Origin: Chitinimonas sp. BJYL2
Lineage (GTDB): Bacteria; Pseudomonadota; Gammaproteobacteria; Burkholderiales; Chitinimonadaceae
Length of the DNA stretch: 64,000 nt
Reading direction: 5' to 3'
Assembly: GCF_027257935.1 (NCBI RefSeq)
Contig: NZ_JANZKW010000001.1
Span: 1,181,967-1,245,966 of the forward strand
Shown: positions 51,024 through 59,277 of the stretch, one piece after another
Position numbering within the stretch: the first letter of the stretch is position 1
Layout: each line of letters starts with the position of its first letter
Translations under genes and position numbers: made by a program
The notes under the pieces: model-generated
What the model saw: only the letters and a program-made list of their open reading frames with translations
The model's database searches: none
What the model was told of the DNA's origin: nothing

Positions 51024-51620
51024 TCAAGCTGCGTGGCCTGGCTCCGGTGCGGGAAAACCCGCCTCGTCTAGCACACTCGGCAGCAGCGCTTCCCAGCGCT
51101 GGAAGCTATGGTCACCGCCTTCGTAAATGCTCTGGCGGCAGCCAGCGTAATAATCCACCGCTTCACGGTAGTTGAGCACTTCGTCGGCTGTTTCAGCCAG
51201 CAGCCAGTAGCGGTCGGGATGAATCTGCGCCGGTTCGAGGGCACGCAGCTGATCCATATGCCCAGCGGTGACGACAAAGCGCTCGCCGGTATACAGGTTC
51301 TCATGCTCACCCAGCAGATTGGCCAGATGCTGGTAGGGGCGCACTGCCGGATTGACCAGCACGGCGCGGCACGCGACCTTTTCTGCTAGCCATGTCGCGA
51401 AGAAGCCGCCGAGCGAGCTGCCGACCACAGTCAGACCCGCCGGATCAAGGCGGGTAAGCAGCTCATCAAGCAGGGCAATCGCGCCATCGGGTGTATTGGG
51501 GAGTGCCGGACAGTGAAAGTGCTTGGCGTAGCCGCGACGCCGCATTTCGGCCGCAGTTTGCTGCGCCTTGATCGACGCAGGACTGCTGCGAAAACCGTGC
51601 AGATAGAGTAGCTGCCTCAT
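51024..51620 (-). CDS. YqiA-type alpha/beta hydrolase
   Basis: A 198-residue esterase: LLYLHGFRSSPASIKA, nucleophile serine in VVGSSLGGFFATWLAE, an Asp in the LLAETADEVLNY region and catalytic His in YEGGDHSF. Cytoplasmic. Start overlaps the stop of the upstream STAS gene (ATGA). Confidence 0.85.
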   Translation of the reverse strand: MRQLLYLHGFRSSPASIKAQQTAAEMRRRGYAKHFHCPALPNTPDGAIALLDELLTRLDPAGLTVVGSSLGGFFATWLAEKVACRAVLVNPAVRPYQHLANLLGEHENLYTGERFVVTAGHMDQLRALEPAQIHPDRYWLLAETADEVLNYREAVDYYAGCRQSIYEGGDHSFQRWEALLPSVLDEAGFPAPEPGHAA

Positions 51621-51919
51621 ACGGGCATATCGAACAGGCGGCTGAAGTTGGCGACTTCCAGTACGGTCCGCACCGGACCGTGCGTATTGAGCAGGCGAAC
51701 GCTCCGCTGGGCCATGCGCTCGCGCAGGAGCAGCAGCATGCCGAGGCCGGAGCTATCGAGGTAATCCACCCCGGCAAAATCGACATCGAGCCGGTCGATC
51801 TCGGGGTTGCTCACGATATCGGCATAAGCCGCACGAAAAGCGCGATGCGCCTCAAAGGTAAAGTGACCCACCAGCACGATGCGGGCGTAATTGCCGTCAG
51901 TCTGTGCGCTTGCTTCCAT
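51617..51919 (-). CDS. STAS-domain anti-sigma-factor antagonist-like protein
   Basis: A 100-residue stand-alone STAS domain. The regulatory serine position is kept (VDYLDSSGLGMLLLLRE). Such proteins are switched by phosphorylation and bind a kinase or anti-sigma factor; no such partner gene is adjacent. It is coupled to the YqiA-type gene by ATGA. Confidence 0.85.
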   Translation of the reverse strand: MEASAQTDGNYARIVLVGHFTFEAHRAFRAAYADIVSNPEIDRLDVDFAGVDYLDSSGLGMLLLLRERMAQRSVRLLNTHGPVRTVLEVANFSRLFDMPV

Positions 51920-51962
51920 GAGGCCTCCTCATCATGTCTTGTTTTTTTCCAGCCGCACGGGC

Positions 51963-52733
51963 TCAGGGCTGGAAGTCATAGTCGACGGTCAGCGGCGCAT
52001 GATCCGAAAACTTGATGTCCTTGAAAATGCTCGCCACTTTGGCCGTGGCCGCAATGCCCGGCGTGGCGATGTGATAATCGATACGCCAGCCTACATCCTT
52101 CGCGTAGGCTTGACCACGGTTACTCCACCAAGTGTAGCCGGGTGCCTCAGGATACAAGGTCCGCCAGACATCCACCCAGCCTTGCCCCAGGACATCGGTC
52201 AACCACGCGCGTTCCTCGGGCAGAAAACCTGAATTCTTGAGATTGCCCTTCCAGTTTTTCAGGTCGAGCGGTTGATGGGCAATATTCCAGTCGCCACACA
52301 GCACAATCTCGCGACCTTCGGCCATCAGGGCCTGCATATGCGGCATGAAGCGAGCCATGAAGGCGAACTTGACCTGTTGGCGCTCCTCGCCTGACGAGCC
52401 CGAGGGGAGATACAGCGAAATCACACTGAGCCTGCCGAAATCCGCTCGCAGGTAACGGCCCTCGCTGTCGATATCGGCAATGCCCACGCCTTCGATCACG
52501 CGATCAGGCTTGACGCGGCTGTAGAGGCCAACACCGCTGTAACCTTTTTTCTCGGCAGGATGAAAATAGCCGTGATAGCCCGCAGGCGCCTGCATCTGCG
52601 CACTCAGATCAGACAGCTGCGCCTTGATTTCCTGCAAGCAGACCACATCCGCGCCGGTGCCGGGTAACCAGTCGAGAAAGCCCTTGTTGGTGGCAGAGCG
52701 GATACCGTTGAGATTGGCGGAAATAATGCGCAT
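51963..52733 (-). CDS. xth: Exodeoxyribonuclease III
   Basis: AP endonuclease/3'-5' exonuclease for base excision repair, 256 residues: MRIISANLNGIRSA, catalytic Glu in VVCLQEIKAQ, Tyr in YSGVGLYSR, GDWNIAHQP, and the final SDHAPLTVDYDF. Divergent from pyrE with 77 bp between, a frequent arrangement. Confidence 0.93.
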   Translation of the reverse strand: MRIISANLNGIRSATNKGFLDWLPGTGADVVCLQEIKAQLSDLSAQMQAPAGYHGYFHPAEKKGYSGVGLYSRVKPDRVIEGVGIADIDSEGRYLRADFGRLSVISLYLPSGSSGEERQQVKFAFMARFMPHMQALMAEGREIVLCGDWNIAHQPLDLKNWKGNLKNSGFLPEERAWLTDVLGQGWVDVWRTLYPEAPGYTWWSNRGQAYAKDVGWRIDYHIATPGIAATAKVASIFKDIKFSDHAPLTVDYDFQP

Positions 52734-52810
52734 GGCGACGGCTGTCAGGGGAAATGGTGGTGCCGGGATGATATGCTATAAATTCTCGAAACCCGCTTGA
52801 ATACGCGTTC

Positions 52811-53452
52811 ATGAGCCTGTCCCGCACCGATTTCATAGCCTTCGCCGTCGCCCAGAATGTGCTTCGCTTTGGTCAGTTCCAGACCAAGGCTGGCCGTCAG
52901 TCGCCCTACTTTTTCAATGCGGGCCTGTTTCAGGATGGCGCCAGCATTGGCCGTCTCGCCAAGTTTTACGCCCAGGCGGCATTGGCCTCGGGTGTCCCGT
53001 TCGACATGCTGTTCGGCCCCGCCTACAAAGGCATCACGCTAGCGGCCACCACGGCGGTTGCACTTGCCGAAAATGGGCGCAATGTGCCGTTTTGTTTCAA
53101 TCGCAAAGAGGCCAAGGATCATGGCGAAGGCGGCACCCTGGTTGGTGCGCCACTCAAGGGCAAGGTACTGATCATCGATGATGTGATCTCGGCCGGCACT
53201 TCGGTGCGTGAATCGGTTGAGCTGATCCGCGCCAATGGGGCCGAACCCGCAGGCGTACTGATCGCACTGGATCGTCAGGAACGCGGGCAGGGTGTGCAGT
53301 CTGCAGTACAGGAGGTGTCCAGCCAGTACGGGATTCCCGTTGTGGCGATTGCTACCTTGCATGATTTGATCGACTATCTGCATGGCCAGCCCGAACTGGA
53401 ACGCAATTTGCAGGCGGTTGAACGTTATCGCGCCGAATTCGGCGTTGCCTGA
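52811..53452 (+). CDS. pyrE: Orotate phosphoribosyltransferase
   Basis: Makes orotidine 5'-phosphate in pyrimidine synthesis; 213 residues. The PRPP loop is [16 protein letters not shown], the flexible loop [19 protein letters not shown] about 22-27 bp upstream may be the -10 box. The DUF4124 gene follows ten bases later, probably co-transcribed. Confidence 0.95.
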   Translation: MSLSRTDFIAFAVAQNVLRFGQFQTKAGRQSPYFFNAGLFQDGASIGRLAKFYAQAALASGVPFDMLFGPAYKGITLAATTAVALAENGRNVPFCFNRKEAKDHGEGGTLVGAPLKGKVLIIDDVISAGTSVRESVELIRANGAEPAGVLIALDRQERGQGVQSAVQEVSSQYGIPVVAIATLHDLIDYLHGQPELERNLQAVERYRAEFGVA

Positions 53453-53461
53453 GGAAAACCG

Positions 53462-54085
53462 ATGCCCCTTCGTTGGCATGCTGCCTTACTGCTGATCTTG
53501 CCGTTATGTGTAACGGCAGGGGAGCGCTTGTACAAATGGGTCGATGAAAACGGCAAAATCCAGTACAGCGACAAGCCGCCCCAACAACAGACGGAAAAGG
53601 GCACCACCATCCTCAACAAGCAGGGTGTTCCCCTCAAAAAGACGGATGGCTATCTCAACGCCGAACAGCGCATTGCCCGCGAGGCCGAGCTGGCAAAGCG
53701 GCGTGCTGAAGCACAAAAGGCAGAGGATGCCCGCCGCCGTGACAAGGCCTTGATGAGCAGCTTCAACAAGACCAGCGAGATCGATGCGATTCGTGACCGG
53801 AATATCGAGCAGCTCAATGCCGGTATCCAGTCCGACAATATCCGCAGCGAAGTCGTCCGCAAGCGGCTGGATGGCTTGGAGAAGCGTGAAGCGAGCATGC
53901 TCAAAGCCAATAAGCCTGTGCCGGATAACCTGCAGAACGATATCAAGTCGGCCAAGGATGAGCTGGGCAAGATTGCTGCACATATCGAACAGCAGAAGAA
54001 AGACATAGAGACCACGCGCCAGCGTGCTGAAGCCGACAAGAAGCGCCTGATCGAACTGCGCGGCGAGAGCGTGCGCGACAAGTGA
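53462..54085 (+). CDS. Exported DUF4124 coiled-coil protein
   Basis: A 207-residue protein: signal peptide (HAALLLILPLCVTAG), DUF4124 module (RLYKWVDENGKIQYSDKPP), then long charged helices from about residue 65 to the end, probably coiled coil. Periplasmic. It starts nine bases after pyrE. Function unknown; a relative lies at 32962. Confidence 0.82.
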   Translation: MPLRWHAALLLILPLCVTAGERLYKWVDENGKIQYSDKPPQQQTEKGTTILNKQGVPLKKTDGYLNAEQRIAREAELAKRRAEAQKAEDARRRDKALMSSFNKTSEIDAIRDRNIEQLNAGIQSDNIRSEVVRKRLDGLEKREASMLKANKPVPDNLQNDIKSAKDELGKIAAHIEQQKKDIETTRQRAEADKKRLIELRGESVRDK

Positions 54086-54138
54086 GTACTTCTTGTCTTT
54101 GGCGTATGCCATCTGTAAGTTAGATCGACACCAAACAA

Positions 54139-54172
54139 AAAAGCCGGATCGACATCTCGATCCGGCTTTTTG
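54139..54172. terminator. Bidirectional terminator
   Basis: AAGCCGGATCG and CGATCCGGCTT arms with T-runs on both strands; ends the DUF4124 transcript on one side and the tRNA transcript on the other. Confidence 0.9.
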
Positions 54173-54180
54173 TTTGATTC

Positions 54181-54257
54181 TGGTCGGGGTGAGAGGATTC
54201 GAACCTCCGGCCTCTACGTCCCGAACGTAGCGCTCTACCAGGCTAAGCTACACCCCG
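54181..54257 (-). tRNA. tRNA-Pro (anticodon CGG)
   Basis: A 77-nt cloverleaf: acceptor CGGGGTG pairs with CACCCCG, anticodon stem CTACG/CGTAG with loop TTCGGGA giving anticodon CGG, T arm with GGTTCGAATCC, and an encoded 3' CCA. It lies 50 bp after ispB on the same strand. Confidence 0.96.
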
Positions 54258-54307
54258 ATGAAGGCGCGCACTATAGCTGGCCGGCGCGATTCTGTAAATG
54301 ACCAGCC

Positions 54308-55276
54308 TTAGCTGCTGCGGTCCACCGCGAACGTCGCCAGCGCCCGTAGGGACTGGCTGTGTGGGTTGTCAGGCAGGTTCGCGATGGCGTCGAGCGCGAG
54401 GGCGGCTTCGGCGCGGGCGGCGATGAGGCTGGCCTCCAATGCGCCGCAGCTTTGCACCGCGGCGAGCACGGCGGGGAACTGTTCGCCTTGGGCTTCGGTG
54501 ATGGCTGTGCGTACCAGCGCCGCTTGCTCGGGGTTGGCCAAGCGCATGGCGTGGATCAGGGGCAGGGTGCACTTGCCCTCGGCGAGGTCGTCGCCCAGGT
54601 TCTTGCCGATTTCGCCCGCGTCGCCGGAGTAGTCGAGCACGTCGTCAACGATCTGGAAGGCGGTGCCGAGGTGAATGCCGTAGCGAGCCATGGCGTCTTC
54701 GGTGTCGGCATCTGCGCCGGCGAGGATGGCGCCCAAGCGTGAGGCGGCTTCGAACAGCTTGGCAGTCTTGTAGCGGATGACCTTGAGATAGGCGGCTTCG
54801 TCGAGATCGGCATCGCCGATGTTCATCAGTTGCAGCACTTCGCCTTCGGCAATGATGTTGGTGGCATCAGCCAGCACCTGCATCACGCGCATGCTGTTGG
54901 CGCCCACCATCATCTGGAAGGCACGCGAATACAGGAAGTCGCCCACCAGTACCGAGGCGGCATTGCCGAACAGCGCGTTGGCGGTCTGCCGGCCGCGGCG
55001 CAGGTGCGATTCATCGACAACGTCGTCGTGCAGCAGCGTGGCGGTGTGGATGAATTCGACCACGGCAGCCAGTTCGTGGTGATACTTGCCGGGATAGCCC
55101 AGTGCGCCAGCCGAGAGCAGCGTGAGTATGGGACGCAGCCGCTTGCCGCCCGAGGAGATGATGTATTCGGCAACCTGGCTGACCAGCAGGACTTCGGATT
55201 GCAGGCGGGCGCGGATGATGCTGTCCACGGCCTGCATATCCTGCGCGACGGTGGCTTTGACGAGTTCGATGGACAC
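54308..55276 (-). CDS. ispB: Octaprenyl diphosphate synthase
   Basis: Builds the polyprenyl side chain of ubiquinone, 322 residues, E. coli-like. First Asp-rich motif LLHDDVVDESHLRRGRQTAN, second FQIVDDVLDYSGD. The GTG at 55276 starts VSIELVKA; the open frame upstream lacks homology. Divergent from rplU, the usual neighbour. Confidence 0.94.
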   Translation of the reverse strand: MSIELVKATVAQDMQAVDSIIRARLQSEVLLVSQVAEYIISSGGKRLRPILTLLSAGALGYPGKYHHELAAVVEFIHTATLLHDDVVDESHLRRGRQTANALFGNAASVLVGDFLYSRAFQMMVGANSMRVMQVLADATNIIAEGEVLQLMNIGDADLDEAAYLKVIRYKTAKLFEAASRLGAILAGADADTEDAMARYGIHLGTAFQIVDDVLDYSGDAGEIGKNLGDDLAEGKCTLPLIHAMRLANPEQAALVRTAITEAQGEQFPAVLAAVQSCGALEASLIAARAEAALALDAIANLPDNPHSQSLRALATFAVDRSS

Positions 55277-55389
55277 GTTGGGGGCTTGCTGCAAGATTGG
55301 GTGAATGGCGCGATTATAGCCGACGCGGCCGCAGCCCCGTTTGCGGCACTGCAAAGTGCGCGCAAGTCCTTGCTTACACTAAGAAATCC

Positions 55390-55419
55390 TTGACCGCTTG
55401 ACTGGCGGTTCGGTATAGT
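55390..55419 (+). promoter_or_regulatory. rplU-rpmA promoter
   Basis: TTGACC, 18 bp, TATAGT, 48 bp before the rplU start. The only strong match in this divergent region. Confidence 0.7.
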
Positions 55420-55467
55420 GCGCGGCTCCCTGCGTGTCACGCGGGGTGTATTTACAGGAGTTCATTT

Positions 55468-55779
55468 ATGTACGCGGTCGTAAAAACCGGTGGCAAGCAG
55501 TACAAAGTTGCCATTGGCGAAAAACTTAAAGTAGAACAGATTGCCGCCGACATCGATGCCCAAATCGTGCTTGAAGAAGTACTGATGGTGGTTGACGGTG
55601 AAGCGGTCACGGTTGGTACGCCGGTTGTTGCTGGCGCCAAGGTGCAAGCTACCGTGGTGTCGCACGGTCGTGGCGAGAAGGTGCGTATCTTCAAGATGCG
55701 TCGCCGTAAGCACTACCAGAAGCGCATGGGCCATCGTCAGAATTTCACTGAAATTCGCATCGACGCCATTACCAAGTAA
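55468..55779 (+). CDS. rplU: 50S ribosomal protein L21
   Basis: A 103-residue ribosomal protein, opening [14 protein letters not shown] and containing [16 protein letters not shown]. An AGGAG site precedes the ATG. rpmA follows after 16 bp in the standard L21-L27 operon. Confidence 0.97.
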   Translation: MYAVVKTGGKQYKVAIGEKLKVEQIAADIDAQIVLEEVLMVVDGEAVTVGTPVVAGAKVQATVVSHGRGEKVRIFKMRRRKHYQKRMGHRQNFTEIRIDAITK

Positions 55780-55795
55780 GCAAGGAGTCTGAAAC

Positions 55796-56068
55796 ATGGC
55801 ACACAAAAAAGCTGGCGGTAGTTCGCGCAACGGCCGCGACTCAGAAGCCAAACGACTTGGCACCAAGGTTTATGGCGGCGAGCTGATCCCTGCTGGTTCG
55901 ATCATCATCCGTCAGCGTGGCACGCGTTTCCACGCTGGTGAGAATGTCGGCATGGGCAAGGATCACACCCTGTACGCCAAGGTGGATGGCTACGTGAAGT
56001 TCGTTGTGAAGGGTGCGCTCAAGCGCAAGACCGTTGTGGTCGAGCCCTACACCGGCGTCGAAGCCTGA
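55796..56068 (+). CDS. rpmA: 50S ribosomal protein L27
   Basis: A 90-residue protein beginning [16 protein letters not shown], with the L27 core [18 protein letters not shown]. The N-terminal tail reaches the peptidyl transferase centre in the known structure. A terminator separates it from obgE. Confidence 0.97.
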   Translation: MAHKKAGGSSRNGRDSEAKRLGTKVYGGELIPAGSIIIRQRGTRFHAGENVGMGKDHTLYAKVDGYVKFVVKGALKRKTVVVEPYTGVEA

Positions 56069-56119
56069 TTCACTGTTCTGGCGAATCCCGTCCCGCCGGG
56101 CCGGGCATTCGCCTAGAAT

Positions 56120-57313
<1,194 letters not shown>

Positions 57314-57338
57314 GCCACGCGGGTAAACTGCGGCTTCC

Positions 57339-58589
57339 ATGCAGAACGACTCGCTTTCCGAATTCTTCCAGCCGGGTTTTGATCCGCGCGACCTGACGCC
57401 GCTGGCGTCGCTGTTGCGGGCCAAGCCCTATCTGGATGCCCTGATCACCCTGTTTCGGGGTGGCGAAGATGAAGTCCTGTTGCGCCTGCTGTTGCTGCGC
57501 GAAATTGGCGCTCGCGCCGAAGCCCCGCGATGGTCGCCACAGGAACTGGATGCGCACTTTGCCTATGTGCATCCCGCCAAACTCAATACCGCGCTCAATC
57601 GCTTCCGCAAGGAAGGTTTGCTGAATTGGGATAGCGATACCAGCTTGTATTCCTTGTCCGAGGCGGGCCGCGTCGCACTGGCGGCGATTGCCACCTTGGT
57701 GCAGTTTGCAGATGGCGAAGCCGAGCTGGGTTACCTGACGGCGCAGGTGGCGGCCGGCCAGGCCATGGGCCAAATCGCGCCGGAGACACTGCAGCATTTG
57801 CTGGCGCGCCTGACTGAGCTGCATGCCGATTTCGAGACTGCACTCGAATCCCAATCCGAATTCCAGATCCGTGAAGCGCGCGCCAAGCTCGATAGCGTGT
57901 GGCGATGGGTGGCCAAAGGCACCGACGTGATACGCGATGTGCTGGCGAGTGAAGACGCGGATCGCCATGTGCAGCACATTGCCCAATCGATCGCACTGGC
58001 GCAGGGCCGCATGCTCCGGATGACCGGCGTGTTCCAGCGCCGCCTGGCCGAGCTGGCGGCCCAGCGCGTGCATCTTGGGCAGTCCGGCCTCACGTCCAGT
58101 CATGTGGCCGACTGGCTGCGTGGCCGTAGCCAGGAGCAATTGGCTGCGCTGGGCCGAGACCTGCTGAGCTTTCATCCTGAACCATCGTTTGCGGTATCGG
58201 ACATCCTGCTCGACGTGACCGAGTTCGAGTTGCTGGAGCGCGAGCGTGAAGATGTCGTGCAGGTGGCGCTGCCGGCCTCCAGCCTTGCGGCATCGGTCTC
58301 GGCCGTGGAAGCCGAACGTTTGATTCTGGCGGAATCCCTGCACGACGAACTCGCCGCGCTGACGACCGAGACGACGCTAAGCAATGCCGTTCTCGCGGAT
58401 ACCTATCCCGAAACAGCTTATCGCTTGTCGCTACTGGCATTGCTTGGCGATGCCGAAGCGGCACTGCCCGGCAGTGTGCTGGCCAATCTGGTGCGCCTGC
58501 CACTGGCACTGGAAATCGACGCCGAAGTCGAACACCTCGATCACCCCGAAGTCGCGACCCTGAGCCGCGGCCGACTCTTGCCTGACTGA
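57339..58589 (+). CDS. Kleisin-like subunit of an SMC complex (MksF/JetA-like)
   Basis: A 416-residue soluble protein, first of a tight three-gene set with a KITE-like protein and an SMC ATPase. Residues about 25-120 look like a winged helix (HPAKLNTALNRFRKEGLL then DSDTSLYSLSEAGRVALAA); a long helical stretch follows (about 150-240), as in MukF/MksF necks that bind the SMC; the C terminus may hold a second small winged helix. The kleisin call rests on gene order and predicted fold, not on a strong motif. It would bridge the SMC heads. The next start follows the stop by one base. Confidence 0.7.
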   Translation: MQNDSLSEFFQPGFDPRDLTPLASLLRAKPYLDALITLFRGGEDEVLLRLLLLREIGARAEAPRWSPQELDAHFAYVHPAKLNTALNRFRKEGLLNWDSDTSLYSLSEAGRVALAAIATLVQFADGEAELGYLTAQVAAGQAMGQIAPETLQHLLARLTELHADFETALESQSEFQIREARAKLDSVWRWVAKGTDVIRDVLASEDADRHVQHIAQSIALAQGRMLRMTGVFQRRLAELAAQRVHLGQSGLTSSHVADWLRGRSQEQLAALGRDLLSFHPEPSFAVSDILLDVTEFELLEREREDVVQVALPASSLAASVSAVEAERLILAESLHDELAALTTETTLSNAVLADTYPETAYRLSLLALLGDAEAALPGSVLANLVRLPLALEIDAEVEHLDHPEVATLSRGRLLPD

Positions 58590-58590
58590 C

Positions 58591-59277
58591 ATGGATCAAG
58601 CCCTCAATATCCTGCTTGCCCGCTTGATGGTGCAGCGCTTCATCCCGCGCCGCGATCCGCTGGCCCGCCGCGCACTGCTCGATGAACACTTCCGCGAGGC
58701 GCTCGAAGCGCGGCTCGACGAATGCGGCATGCGCTTGCTCGAAAACCCCTACGCAGAACACATCGCCATCGGCCTCAAACCGGAGATGGAAGAGTGGGTG
58801 TTCGGCGAGGGCGAAAACTGGCTGTCTAATAATATGGGCCTGCCGCGCGATGCGATTGCACTGCTGGTGGTGGTCTGGGCACTGATCATCCTGCCCAAGC
58901 GCGAACGGCAGATTACCCGCGCGGCCTCATCGGGCGACACGCAGACCGATATGTTCGGTGCCGGCAAACCCATCACCACCCATGGCGAAGAAGTGGCCCC
59001 CGGCGTGCCCGAAGACGCAATCTATGCCGACTTCGGCAAGAAACTCGGCGGCAAAACGCGCTTCAGTACCAACCTGGGGCAGCTGGCCAAGCTGGGTTTC
59101 ATCGTACGCCGTAACAAAATGATTTATGAGGGGCCGCTACTTGATCTGGTGCTGGATTACGCCAAGCTGGCGCCGCGCATCATTGATGGTGCCTTGGCCG
59201 AAGTGCTGAAACTATCGGGCACCGCGCTGCTGATCGAACCGGATCTGGTCACCAACGACGACGAGGAAGCCGCCTGA
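58591..59277 (+). CDS. KITE-like subunit of an SMC complex (MksE/JetB-like)
   Basis: A 228-residue protein with an N-terminal helical part (LNILLARLMVQRFIPRRDP) and a C-terminal winged helix (about 150-205: FSTNLGQLAKLGFIVRRNKMIYEGPLLDLVLDY). This size and two-winged-helix plan fit MukE/MksE/JetB, which dimerise on the kleisin. Between them is a helix rich in V, L and I (DAIALLVVVWALIILPKRE) that is probably buried, not a membrane span. Its stop overlaps the SMC start by one base. Assignment is by context and fold. Confidence 0.68.
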   Translation: MDQALNILLARLMVQRFIPRRDPLARRALLDEHFREALEARLDECGMRLLENPYAEHIAIGLKPEMEEWVFGEGENWLSNNMGLPRDAIALLVVVWALIILPKRERQITRAASSGDTQTDMFGAGKPITTHGEEVAPGVPEDAIYADFGKKLGGKTRFSTNLGQLAKLGFIVRRNKMIYEGPLLDLVLDYAKLAPRIIDGALAEVLKLSGTALLIEPDLVTNDDEEAA

